64,000 nt of DNA from positions 43,851,733 to 43,915,732 of the forward strand of contig JASEVX010000008.1 of NCBI GenBank assembly GCA_031761405.1. The letters run 5' to 3'. The stretch is from Serripes groenlandicus. Its lineage: Eukaryota > Mollusca > Bivalvia > Cardiida > Cardiidae. Below are positions 28,001-35,511 of this stretch, piece after piece; within the stretch, counting starts at the first letter, position 1; every line of letters starts with the position of its first letter. The notes below the pieces were generated by a model that was given only the letters and a program-made list of their open reading frames with translations, ran no database searches and was not told the origin of the DNA. A program made the position numbers and the translations under genes.

Positions 28001-31000
28001 TCGATGCGCCATAAAATAATATACATTCATTCAATTCAATTATGGAGATTTTCTATGTTTTGACAAAAAATACGTTAAAAGTCTTCTGCTGCAGAATTGT
28101 CGTATGAGGGAAAGGGTTAAAAGGCATCTGCTGCAATTGGTGAAAGCTGGTTTGAATCCGCTGTGGTCGAGTGGTTAGCGTCGGGGATTTGAAACAGGGT
28201 TTCCTTGGTTCGATCCCCAGTCACGGCACTGGTCATGGTGGGGCGAGCCCTGGTAGCTCAGTCAGTAGCGATGCGGGCTGTCAATCAAGGGGTTGTGAGT
28301 TTGAATCCCGGCTCGGCCAACTTTCTTTCAGACGATTGACAAAAGTCAATGCGTCATTCGTCTTCCACCAATGGGCTAAGTCTATGTGGGAAAGCAGCCA
28401 GTTGCTTGGGAAGATCGTTGTGTGGAGTACTGGTGTGAGAAAACCAGGAAATGCATGAGTAGGTGAACTGGCCGCCGTGATATAACTGAGAAATTGTTAA
28501 AAACTGCGTTTAACCCCAATCAATCAATCAATGGTCATGGTGGAGTGCCCTTGGGCAAGACACATATCCTAGCCTAGTAGTGGTTTGTTTACCCAGGGAT
28601 CATGAACAAGTGAATTTTCGCCGTGATTTAACTGAAATAATGTTGAAAGCGGCGTACAACCCCAATAAAACACGAAAACAAACATTTGGAATAAAAAAAT
28701 AAATATTACCTTTTTTTTATAAACAGCTATAGAATCTGGCACTATTCAGGAGCTATGTTAGAACAGGAATTTACGGAGAAAGGTCTGGAATTATACGAAG
28801 TGTTTTGGCAGCCCACACCACCAGAACAGTTCCCGGAGAAGCCAATCTCGTACAAAACTGTGCAATCAGCTATAGAGACACCTGCCTCAGAAAGTAAGTA
28901 ATCAATAGATATCTTTATAGTTTTATTTCATCTGTATGCTTTAACTCTTTCCCTCATATAGACACTTTCTGATGCCTCTGCAGCAGACGGCTTTTTGAAA
29001 ACATAGTGACAAAAGAAGAAATTGCACAAAACGTGCAATTTCTCCTTTTGTCACAATGTTTTCCACTTTTAGTCATAGGTTATCCATTAAATTATAGAGA
29101 TTTTCTATCTTTTGACAAAATATGTTCAAAGTCGTCTGCTGCAGAATTGTCGTATGAGGGAAAGGGTTAACTCTTGCCCACATACTATAAATCTGCAGCA
29201 GACGACTTTATAATTATCAAGACCAAAATAAGGAAAATATCTCTATAAATGAAAGTATGATACATTAATACTATAGAGTTGAAATATATGTGGTAAATGG
29301 CTCATTTCTCCTTTTGCTACAATGATTTCAAAAGTGATCTGCTTCAGTGGCGTCAATTTCTCTGCACAATGTGTTAAACTTGCCATAAGAAAACACAACT
29401 CAACTTTTTGAAGAAATTCCTCATCTTCTACCTAAGCACTCAAAGTAGAAGCCGCAACCCTTTCCCTCATTATATAAACGCTTTCTGACGCCTCTGCAGC
29501 AGACGGCTTTTTGAAAACAGTGACCAAAAAAACGAGCAATTTCTCCTTTTGCCACAATGTTTTCAACTTTTCGTCATAGGTTATTCATTCAATTATAAAG
29601 AGATTTTCTATGTTTTGACAAAATTGTCGTATGAGAGAAAGGGTTAAACTATTGTTACAGGTTAAAGGCTGACTCTTTTCACGCCATCCAGAGTAAGCTG
29701 ATCAAAGATTAACCTGTGACAAGATTTGATCTGTTAAAAATTGAAAAATATCTTGAGGAAAGGATAAGCAACTTTGTACATCCTCTATCTATATATAGCA
29801 TTTTTCTCAAGGAATTCACCATAGCATGAAACCTTTCCTATTGCGGAACTTATCAATCACAAAAAAATCATAGATAAAGGAGCCCGTCAATTTGTATATA
29901 GATTCTGAATAGAAAAAAGCCTGTAAATCTGCTTCATCTTATTTATTAGAATATACACCAATTGAATGAAACTTTTAACAAGATTATGTTAGTAATATGT
30001 CAATAGTGAAGATCTTAATCAGACTGTCCATGCACCAAATGATCTGGATCTACACTATTCAGAAAAAACAAATTATACCTTTTCACACAGACTGGCTCAA
30101 ATGTACTCTATCCAATACCGGTATATAACTGAAATACTGTTGCACAACAAGTTAAACATAAATCAGTCAAAATTTAAAATGTTTATGTAGAAAAAGATTC
30201 AAACACACTTTTATACACAATGTGTATTATTTCATGATTATGACCGATTACAAATAGTAAATCAGAGCTCTAGATAAGGGGCATTTTGCATGTTCTAAAA
30301 TTCTTATTTGACCCTCTAACCCTATGTTGTGGGTACTCAAAAGAATCTTCGCAGTGAGACGATTCTGTTGAGTACGCACAACATAGGATTTGTTCGATTA
30401 TAAGAGAGACATTGTGGGGAAAACAGCTGTTTATCCCACTTTATCTGGAACTCTGGTAAATGAAATGTATCTTACAGCAAAGCAAGCTGCCTACGTACCC
30501 CCATCATTACGAGGACAAACCAGGACAGTCCCAAAATTACACGAGTATGAACTTCCGTCCAACATGAAGCAAGGTACATGTATATCAAAATCTTTTACAT
30601 ATATGTCTTGTTGTGTCAAGCCTTCTTGCAGTTGGGAAGATATGGTTGTATATACATGTATTTGCATCTGTCCAAGGCTATGTCTACCCATATGAGAAAT
30701 TGTGTTGCATGCAATTGTCCCAGGATTGTAGCTCAAGCTCACTATACATTGTCTTAAGTTTAAGAAAATGTGCATGTACAGGGGTATCAAAATGACCCGG
30801 TAGCCAGTTAAATTACCCGACTGCTAAAGCACCTTTACCCGGCTACTTTAACAGAATTTCCTTTACCACTACTGGGGGAGGAACCCCAGACCCAGTCTAC
30901 TTTACATTATTATCCTGCTACCCAAAAACAAAATGAAACCCCTGCATGTATGGACTATGACACCTGATATATACAGGCGTCAATGAATTTTCTGATTACT

Positions 31001-34000
31001 TGGAATTATGATGAAAAAGGGGGAGATCTGCTTTGTTTGCCCTGCCAATCTTCTAGTTTTTAGCTCTACTGGCCTATGCCGTGGCGCAGTGTCTGTCGTC
31101 CATGCGTGCAGTCTTCAGATTTGATTGTATCTCAATCAAACTTATACAGTAGTAAGATATCCATTAGAGCTCGGTTCCTTTCTCAAACTAGCCAAATCCA
31201 CCCATTCAAGACTGTATTATGGCCCTTGAAATTGTCAAAATTACTATAATAGAGCTTGTGAACACAATAGAGGCTCCATTTACTATCTGATCTTCACCAA
31301 ACTTAGATAGTAGTTAAATATTGATGAGAGCTTGGTTCCTTTCGAAAACCAGCCAGATGTGCCGTTGCATGACTGGATTTAGGCCCTTGGAAGCTGTCAA
31401 AATTGCTATAATACAGCTTGTGAACATAATAGAGGCTCCATTTACTATCTAATCTTCACCAAACTTAGATAGTAGTTAAATATTGATGAGAGTTGGGTTC
31501 CTTTCGAAAACCAGTCAGATGTGCCCTTGCATGACTGGATCATGGCGCTTGAAATTGTCAAAATTGCTATAATACAGCTTGTGAACACAATAGAGCCTCC
31601 ATTTACTATCCGATTTTCACCATACATTGTACATACATGCTCTGGATTGAGAATGACCAAAGAACCATCCCAATAGAGCATAGGCCCTCATGGGCCTCTT
31701 GTTACTCATTATTGACTAGCCACTGTTGCTCAGTCTATAACAAAATAGGGCTGTCTATCTAGGGGTCACGCATTGGAATCAAGGCCAATTTATTCTTTCT
31801 GACGATTGACAAGTCATTATTTTCCACTTATGGGCTTGAACGTCTATAACGTCTATGTTGCCAGGTAGCCAGTTGAGTGGAGTGTTGGTGTGAACACATG
31901 AATGGGTGAACTTGCTGCAATGATATAACTGAAATACTGTTAAATTCGACACAAAACTCCAGTCTCTCAATTTGATTTGATATTTTTTTTGCAGATCCAA
32001 ACAAACCTGTTAGTAAATACAAAAAGAAAAGAGATGCAAAGAAAGCAAAGGTAACGTTATTATGAGTCCATATTTTGTTCACATTCCTTTCCAACAGCCC
32101 TTAAAAATATTATATGAAAATAGTATATTTTTCAAAGTTTATTTTTAAGTGCAATGAAATGTCATAAATAATAAAAAGTGCATCTTTTAAAAGTAATTCA
32201 GCTTTCAAATACGAGATGTTTTTTTAAATTGATATTAGTATGTAGTTTATAAGAGGACAACTCACTAATCTAACACTTATTACAGGCATTGAATAACCCC
32301 ACCCCATCAGAACCGAAACCCGAATCACAAGCTACCTCCAACCCGACACCTAGTGCCCCATTGAACCTTACTGGTGACCCAGAAAAAGACAAGGAAATTA
32401 AGAAAATCAAGAAGGTAATAAAATTCACAGCTGTATCGAAGAATCAATCCTTTCCAACATACAACAACTCTGCAGCAGGCTTTATTTGGAATCATCTAGG
32501 CATAAATATGGAAGCTCTATATATATTAGTATTATCATAAAAAAAGGTTAAAATTATTGGGGCAAAAGGAGTAATTGCTCATTAAGAGCAAATTCTCATT
32601 TTTGCCACAATGTTTTCAAAAGTCATGATGTGAGGTAATATGTTAAAGTTGGTAATAATGATACTTACCAGTAGATTTTGGCTTGCCATGTCTCCACTTA
32701 GAAATAGGAGTTTAGTCCCTTGACTAACAAAGCAGAACAGTACATGTATATATAATGGGGCTGGAGTATGAAACTTTTGGACAAATCTCAGAGCGTAAAT
32801 GAGCGGTGCTTCAGGAAAACCATCCTTAACCCTTTCTTAAATACAACAAATCTGCGTCGCTGTTTGCGAGAAATTATTACATGTGTAGATAGAAGTCTGC
32901 CTGTGCAACCATACTTCAGGATCCAAATGGATCTTACTTTCAATTTATTTTCGAACCCCTCTCTGACTAATGGGCAAACAGTTCAGATCCTAATCAAGCT
33001 GCATGCTTGTGCAAGTTGATCTCGATCTACATTGGTTGGTTAAAATTTCATGCATTTTTCCAATCATATATAATTATGCTAATTGATGGTTCCCATTTTT
33101 GTTTCAGAAATTGCAGCAAATAGACAAACTAAAAGATGTGCAAAAAGCTGGAAAACAGTTGGAACTGAATCAAGTTAGTACAGTCACATGTAGATATCTC
33201 CATGCTTTTCCTTATTTAAGTTGATTCTTTTTGTCTCGCCCACGATAGTGGAGTGAGACATAGCAGTCACTTTTCCAGCGACGGCGGTGGCGTCCACTTT
33301 TACAAATCACTATATCTCAGCTGGAATTTTTCTGAAACTTTGTCAGATGTATTGTATGGTCATGGGACATCATTGAACGTCAACATTTTCAAGGTCAAGG
33401 TCATACTTTGTCAGAACTTGAACTTGGTTAGGTAACTTAACCTCAAAACTTAACCTTGGTTATATCTCAGCAACCCCCGATGGAATGTTTCTGAAACTAT
33501 GTCAGATGTATTGTTTGGTCATGGGACATCATTCAACTTCAAAATTTTCAAGGTCAAGGTCATATTTGGCAGAACTTGAACTTGGTTAGGTAACTTAACC
33601 TCAAAACTTAACCTTGGTTATATCTCAGCAACCCCTGATGGAATTTTTCTGAAACTATGTCAGATGTATTGTTATTCAATGTCAAAATTTTCAAGATAAA
33701 GGTCATAACTTGGCAGAACTTGAACTTGGTTAGGTAACTTAACCACAACATTTAAACTTGATTATATCTCAGCAACTGCAGATAGAGTTTTTCTTTAACT
33801 AGTCAGATGTATTATTTTGTCATGGAACATCAATCAACATCAAAATTTTCAAAGTCAAGGTCATAATTTGCCTTAATTTGGAATAATCTTCTGAACACTA
33901 GAAGTCTCTTTCTTCATTCAATCTTCAAGAAATTAGATTTGTTGTCATCAAAGCTAGGTCAAGTTCACAAATAGGTCATGAGGGGTCAAAAACTAGGTCA

Positions 34001-35511
34001 CTAGGTCAAATGTTAGAATAGCCTTGTGAAATCTCATTTCTTATTTAATCTTCATGAAAAGTTATTAGATCACATCTTGGTCAAGTTCAAAACAGGGTCA
34101 TGGGGTAGGTCAAATTTCCTAGCAGGGTGACACACCCTCAGCCTGAGGTCTTGTTGTTTCTTTGTTCACCATCTTATGATCCTTGCTTTTGTCGGTCATG
34201 GTATTGTGACCTTTTTAACCCTTTCCCTCATATAAACGCTTTCGGACACCTGATTGCTTTTTGAAAACATAGTGAAGAAAGAAGAAATTGCACAAAACGT
34301 GCAATTTCTCCTTTTGCCACAATGTTTTCCACTTGGAGTCATAGGTTATCCATTGAACTATGGAGATTTGCTATATTTTGACAAAATACGTTCAAAGTCG
34401 TCTGCTGCAGAATTGTCATATGAGGGAAAGGGTTAAAGCCCATTTACTAGTCTACTGCTTAGTCACAAAGGGATCGAAAATAATTATTCTGTCCCAATTG
34501 ATAATACTGAAACACAGGTGTGTTGAACTCAATAAAAGAAATAGTGTAACATCTGTCAATTTTGTAGATGAACTAAATCCTGATAAGTTACAGCAAGTGG
34601 ACTGTCATGGTCCTATATCAATCACCTGATTTAAAGAACTTAAATAGTATTCAATCTTCTTACCCGATGCATTTAAGGAAAACAAGCATCGCCCAACCCT
34701 GTTGGCAATGTTCATCAGTGGATCATAATAAGTTGACAAATCTTGGTATAGGGTCACCAAAGGAACATTTGTTCTCTCAAAGAAATGGATTAATTTCAAC
34801 AATCTTGATAGAGGAACCAAGGAACATTTTGTGCCAAACAACTTAAAAATTGGGCATGTGCTTTTGTACAAGATTTTTTTTGACAACATCTAAAAAAAAG
34901 GGAGGCAAAGAACTGAAAAATGTTAAAAAAATCTCCATAGAGAATCACCCAAGGAAAATGTGTGCCGAATTATTTTCGAATCGGGCAAATACTTTTTGAC
35001 AAGAAGATTTTTAGTTTTAATCATACGCATACAAGGAAAATAAGCTCGCCCCTGGTGTCCATGGTTTTTAACAGATCAGTAAATTTAACAATCTTGGTAG
35101 ATTAACAAAAGTTTGTGCCAACAAAATTAAATGGGGCCAGTTTTTATTGACAGGAAGATTTTGAAAGTTTCGGCATTTCCCCCCCTTTCTGATGATGCAG
35201 CAACCAAAGTTCTACATGAAATTAATTTCTTTGAAACATTTTGACACAAAATAGCACAACCTAAGAAACATTCCTGTGAAATTATTTTGAAAATGGTTTT
35301 TGAGAAGATGTTTGGAGGAAAATGTGAACGGACTTAATGTTGCTGGCATATTGTGAGTGATATAGTATAATATATAAAGTTTAACAGGTCAGAACCTTGT
35401 AACATACTAGTATGAAATTTGTTCATTTATGTCATTTCTTTATTGCAGCTTGAGAAAATAAAGCAAGAAGATGGCCTGTTAAAAGAATTACAGGACCTAC
35501 AACTTGGATGA
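13055..35511 (+). CDS. EIF2A: Eukaryotic translation initiation factor 2A
   Basis: Sixteen exons join in frame to 572 residues (human 585): 13055-13073, 14062-14131, 16490-16564, 17640-17758, 19653-19752, 20574-20656, 21863-21963, 22661-22958, 24259-24360, 25668-25842, 28727-28893, 30478-30573, 31995-32050, 32286-32414, 33108-33173 and 35449-35511. eIF2A is a cytosolic, GTP-independent initiator-tRNA delivery factor implicated in CUG/uORF and stress translation. It is distinct from eIF2-alpha. Residues about 10-440 match the family's WD-like beta-propeller: RGSDGIHMINGPP near 8, FSKDGNVFGW near 40, RNVNNELHFYENG near 142, VYGFMPAK near 286, FDFGTGPRN near 306, GFGNLRG near 328 and DGEHILTATTAPRLRVGNGY near 363. 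The C-terminus (470-572) is Lys-rich and predicted helical, as in the family. The start is the first ATG, with context AAAAATGG. All introns are GT-AG U2-type except introns 8 and 9. Confidence 0.97.
13794..13935. mobile_element. Partial TTAA hairpin MITE, EIF2A intron 1
   Basis: The left part only: TTAACCCACATACAACAAG, then CTGCAGCAGACGGCTTTGAA. The right half has decayed. Confidence 0.5.
14542..15000 (+). pseudogene. LINE remnant: reverse-transcriptase C-terminus and 3' end
   Basis: An open frame from 14542 to the TAA at 14819-14821 encodes a zinc-knuckle-like tail typical of non-LTR reverse transcriptases: RFCNICLDRNCYVVQDEFHF, then VLVCPVYNELR, then a helical region ending SEAYKTRKLL. 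The C..C...H...C spacing and the QDEFHFVLVCP pattern identify it. The 3' UTR follows to about 15000 with GGGCCAGAGGCC and TTGAATAAA. Upstream RT domains are absent, so this is a 5'-truncated dead copy within EIF2A intron 2. Confidence 0.75.
15177..15359 (+). CDS. Unrecognised terminal-exon-like ORF inside EIF2A intron 2
   Basis: After an acceptor-like CTTGAATCTTACAG (ending about 15204), an open frame runs 51 codons to TGA at 15357-15359. It has a protein-like composition: Cys/His-rich start (HCHDCYRRLKDML), then CCEKQDDD, and an amphipathic Leu-rich end (IVNLLNTL). No ATG begins it, so if real it is a last exon of a nested gene or an alternative EIF2A 3' exon. I do not recognise the family. 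It could equally be a fossil fragment. Confidence 0.25.
   Translation, partial: TNYILLNLTVCNARLEAYDNGQIVKHCHDCYRRLKDMLANLDTCCEKQDDDIVNLLNTLK
15525..15905 (+). mobile_element. Composite of SINE C head followed by SINE A
   Basis: A family C head (GTGGTGTAGTGTGGTAGCGC near 15530, GGTTTGATCCCCAACTGGG near 15568) and truncated body run to about 15655. A family A element then starts: GGTAGCTCAGTCAGAGGCAA, GGGTTGTGAGCTTGAATCCC, TGTGTGGAGTACTGGTATGG. It ends with the tail GTGATGTAACTGAA and CAATCTATC. Confidence 0.7.
16717..16937. mobile_element. Full-length TTAA hairpin MITE, EIF2A intron 3
   Basis: Terminal TTAA at 16717-16720 and 16934-16937 and near-perfect terminal inverted repeats CCCTTTCCCTCATA / TATGAGGGAAAGGG (right end GTATGAGGG). 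Outer arms are CTGCAGCAGACAGCTTTT and AAAGTCGTCTGCTGCAG. The inner hairpin is AAGAAATTGCTCAAAACAAG / GCAATTTCTC. TTAA target sites and CCY termini are the hallmark of piggyBac transposons; the 221-bp element encodes nothing. Confidence 0.88.
17163..17384. mobile_element. TTAA-type hairpin MITE, EIF2A intron 3
   Basis: Left end TTTACCCTTTCCCACTTAC, with the central hairpin GAGAAATTGCTCATCATGAG / GCAATTTCTTC. The right end ATATGTGGCAAAGGCTAGG is degraded. Confidence 0.75.
17775..18030 (+). mobile_element. SINE, family A, immediately after EIF2A exon 4
   Basis: A 5'-truncated head (GGGGTTGCGAGTTGAACCCC near 17788) begins only about 17 nt past the exon 4 donor. Body and tail are typical: CACCAATGGGC, AGCAGTCAGTTGCTTTG, CCGTGATATTACTGAAAT, GAAAACGGCGTTA. 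Confidence 0.8.
18162..18566. mobile_element. Two abutting TTAA hairpin MITEs, EIF2A intron 4
   Basis: The first starts TTAACCCATTACCCACATAG with an inner hairpin around the TCATGA loop near 18278. The second ends GTATGTGGGAAAGGGTTAA at 18548-18566. The junction near 18330-18360 is degraded. Confidence 0.75.
18651..19348. mobile_element. Cluster of three degenerate TTAA hairpin MITEs, EIF2A intron 4
   Basis: Starts are seen at 18657 (CCTTTTCCCACATACAACAA), 18762 (TAACCTTTTCATTGATGTAG) and 19122 (TGACCCTTTCCCATATAG). The last copy ends GTATGTGGGAAGGGTTAA at 19331-19348 and keeps its hairpin. Confidence 0.7.
19455..19605. mobile_element. Second palindromic element family (CTCTAGATAAGG type), partial
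   Basis: The left half GAGCTCTAGATATTACAGGGG, TTCTAAAATCTTTATAAG, AACCCTATGTTGTGGGTACT is followed directly by the right terminus CCCCTTATCTAGTCCTGTG. The central hairpin's second arm is lost. Confidence 0.65.
20150..20326 (+). mobile_element. SINE, family B, EIF2A intron 5
   Basis: Starts in the head (GGCTTCAATCCCCAGTAGCA), then GTGCCCTTGGGCAAGGCAC, CTAGCCTAGTACTGGTTTG, and the tail CGCCGTGATATTACTGAAAT, GTTGAACACGGCGTAAA. Confidence 0.78.
21000..21300 (+). mobile_element. SINE A 5' part joined to SINE C, EIF2A intron 6
   Basis: Family A head/body (GTAGCTGTCAATCCAGGATC, TTTCCACTAATGGACTT) breaks off near 21127 and continues as family C: GGTACGATCCCCGGCC, TTGGTGCTCAGGACTGCGGG, tail GATATAACTGAAATAC. 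Confidence 0.65.
21617..21785. mobile_element. Second palindromic element family, near full length, EIF2A intron 6
   Basis: Left end TCCAGATAAGGTGGGGTATT; right end GCCTCTAGAGCTCTGG. The hairpin arms are AACCATATGTTGTCGGTACT and GAGTAACCACAACATAGGGT, with the first arm shortened. Confidence 0.75.
23215..23455 (+). mobile_element. SINE, family A, head missing, EIF2A intron 8
   Basis: Begins at the body (CAACTTTCTTTCCGACGTTT), then CTACCAATGGGCTAAGTC, GCAGCCAGTTGCTTGG, GGTGAACTGGCTGCCGTGAT, and ends CCCCAATCAATCAATCAAT. Confidence 0.8.
23708..23896. mobile_element. Second palindromic element family, full length, EIF2A intron 8
   Basis: Left end TCCAGATAAGGAGGGGTATT; right end CCCCTTATCTAGAGCTCTG. 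The core stem pairs AACCCTATTTTGTGGGTGCT with AAGTACCCACAACATTGGGT around a GTTTCACTGAGAC loop. Confidence 0.8.
23917..24150. mobile_element. Full-length TTAA hairpin MITE, EIF2A intron 8
   Basis: TTAA at 23917-23920 and 24147-24150. The internal palindrome GAAATTGCACAAAACGTGCA / ATTTCTCC is intact. It sits only 20 bp from the preceding palindromic element. Confidence 0.88.
24604..24816. mobile_element. TTAA hairpin MITE, EIF2A intron 9
   Basis: Left end AAAGCTTTCCCACATACATC (TTAA degraded), right end CAAGTGGGAAAGGGTTAA at 24799-24816. The central arms are TTGTGGCAAAGAGAGAA and TTTCTCCCTTTGTCACAA. Confidence 0.8.
25369..25595. mobile_element. TTAA hairpin MITE ending 73 bp before EIF2A exon 10
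   Basis: TTAA at 25369-25372 and 25592-25595, inner palindrome AATTGCTTGTTTTGAGCAAT, right end ATATGCGGGAAAGGG. Confidence 0.85.
25871..25948 (+). repeat. Partial tandem duplicate of the 3' end of EIF2A exon 10
   Basis: Copies the stretch 25793-25868 (exon end plus donor and first intron bases), sharing ACTAACAGCCAC and AGATTACGAGTTGGAAATG. The copy's splice donor is lost (GGGTAAGT changed to TTTATGT), so it is not usable as an exon end. Confidence 0.8.
26165..26680 (+). repeat. Degenerate tandem repeat, about 150-bp unit, three copies
   Basis: The block ACCATCAT-ACCC-CATTAACAGACAAGAG recurs near 26251, 26390 and 26556, with GGCCCTT between. Composition resembles the central repeats of the minisatellite-bearing elements elsewhere in the window. 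Located in EIF2A intron 10. Confidence 0.65.
26690..26940 (-). mobile_element. SINE, family A, reverse orientation, EIF2A intron 10
   Basis: On the plus strand: GCAGCCAGTTCACCTACTCA, then GTACTACAGACTTTCCAA, TAGCCCATTTGTGG, and a reversed head GAGCTGGGGTTCATACTCAC. Confidence 0.75.
27669..28120. mobile_element. TTAA hairpin MITE split by a SINE
   Basis: TTAA at 27669-27672 and 28117-28120. The element is normally about 230 bp but is interrupted between 27810 and 28034 by a family B SINE flanked by a 12-bp duplication of MITE sequence. This gives the relative age: MITE first, SINE later. Confidence 0.88.
27811..28033 (+). mobile_element. SINE, family B, with an alternative 3' tail
   Basis: Flanked by target-site duplications ATTCAATTATGG (27799-27810 and 28034-28045). 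The head (GGTTCGATCCCCAGTCGCGG) and body (GGGCAAGGCACATTTTCTAG) match other B copies. After CAGGGATCATGAAT the usual CGCCGTGATATAAC tail is replaced by a different one: CACTAAATGACCTTAGCTGT, then CGATGCGCCATAAAATAATA and CATTCATTCA. Confidence 0.88.
28152..28672 (+). mobile_element. SINE, family B, split by a SINE A
   Basis: The head and start of the body lie at 28152-28241 and the rest of the body with the standard tail at 28544-28672. The break is filled by the SINE A at 28242-28531. Confidence 0.88.
28242..28531 (+). mobile_element. SINE, family A, full length, nested in SINE B
   Basis: A 290-bp element flanked by 12-bp duplications TGGTCATGGTGG (28230-28241 and 28532-28543) of the host SINE. 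Head: GGTAGCTCAGTCAGTAGCGA, GAGTTTGAATCCCGGCTCGG. Body: AATGGGCTAAGTCTATGTGG, AGCAGCCAGTTGCTTGG. Tail: CCGCCGTGATATAACTGAGA, CCCCAATCAATCAATCAA. This is the best reference copy of the family. Confidence 0.92.
28941..29170. mobile_element. Full-length TTAA hairpin MITE, EIF2A intron 11
   Basis: TTAA at 28941-28944 and 29167-29170; the last TTAA is also the first of the next copy. It starts 48 bp after the exon 11 donor. Inner palindrome GAAATTGCACAAAACGTGCA is intact. Confidence 0.9.
29167..29378. mobile_element. TTAA hairpin MITE sharing its left TTAA with the previous copy
   Basis: Left end TTAACTCTTGCCCACATACT, then CTGCAGCAGACGAC. The right half is degraded and ends near GTGTTAA at 29374-29378. 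Confidence 0.65.
29454..29647. mobile_element. TTAA hairpin MITE, EIF2A intron 11
   Basis: Left end CAACCCTTTCCCTCATTATA (TTAA mutated to CGCAA), right end GTATGAGAGAAAGGGTTAA. The right outer arm carrying GTCGTCTGCTGCAG is deleted. Confidence 0.8.
30264..30456. mobile_element. Second palindromic element family, ending 21 bp before EIF2A exon 12
   Basis: Left end AGAGCTCTAGATAAGGGGCA, right end CCACTTTATCTGGAACTCTG. The core hairpin pairs ACCCTATGTTGTGGGTACTC with GAGTACGCACAACATAGGAT around an AATCTTCGCAGTGAGACGATT loop. The exon 12 acceptor (AG at 30476-30477) lies just beyond, so the branch point must lie in the element or in the 21 bases between. Confidence 0.82.
31068..31708 (+). mobile_element. 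Minisatellite-bearing element with TAGCTCYACTGG / GGCCTCTTGTT ends
   Basis: Left end TTTAGCTCTACTGGCC, right end GGGCCTCTTGTTA. The interior holds three imperfect copies (about 160-167 bp) with the block AATAGAGGCTCCATTTACTA near 31268, 31429 and 31590. Architecture (unique termini, central tandem repeats) resembles the pearl/Helitron-like non-autonomous elements described in bivalves. Confidence 0.65.
31720..31970 (+). mobile_element. SINE, family A, ending about 25 bp before EIF2A exon 13
   Basis: A degenerate head (GCTCAGTCTATAACAAAAT) is followed by ACGATTGACAAGTCAT, TTTTCCACTTATGGGCTT, GTAGCCAGTTGAGTGG and the tail GCAATGATATAACTGAAATA. The exon acceptor tract (TTTTTTTTGCAG) follows immediately. 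Confidence 0.72.
32453..32646. mobile_element. Degenerate TTAA hairpin MITE, EIF2A intron 14
   Basis: Left part TTTCCAACATACAACAACTC, TGCAGCAGGC; central arms TTGGGGCAAAAGGAGTAA and TTTTTGCCACAATGTTTTC; right part GTGAGGTAATATGTTAA. Confidence 0.65.
33236..34155 (+). mobile_element. Minisatellite-bearing element, about 150-bp central repeats
   Basis: Starts CTCGCCCACGATAGTGGAGT and ends near GGGTGACACACCCTCAGCCT. The central unit, marked by TATATCTCAGC, TTTCTGAAACTATGTCAGAT and TTTTCAAGGTCAAGGTCAT, recurs from 33311, 33463, 33618 and 33763 with rising divergence. Located in EIF2A intron 15. Confidence 0.65.
34215..34436. mobile_element. Full-length TTAA hairpin MITE, EIF2A intron 15
   Basis: TTAA at 34215-34218 and 34433-34436, termini CCCTTTCCCTCATATAAACG and TCATATGAGGGAAAGGG, with an intact inner palindrome. 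Confidence 0.88.
34640..35330. repeat. Degenerate copies of the 165-bp GGTCACC-AAGGAAC repeat
   Basis: Blocks such as AGGGTCACCAAAGGAACATT, AATCACCCAAGGAAAATGTG and AATTATTTTCGAATCGGGCA correspond to the 165-bp units at 36.5-37.2 kb and 63-64 kb, heavily diverged. Located in EIF2A intron 15. Confidence 0.5.

Noticed and set aside
27811..28672. tRNA genes at the CGATCCCC and GAATCCCGGC motifs
   Set aside because: These are B boxes of SINE heads followed by SINE bodies and flanked by target duplications, not free tRNA genes.
30390..30695. 101-codon ORF overlapping EIF2A exon 12
   Set aside because: Only 30478-30573 is exon. The 5' part lies in the palindromic element and the 3' part in intron 12.
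13055..35511. Reading this gene as eIF2-alpha (EIF2S1)
   Set aside because: The protein has the beta-propeller and Lys-rich tail of eIF2A, with no S1 domain or the phosphorylated Ser51 region of eIF2-alpha.
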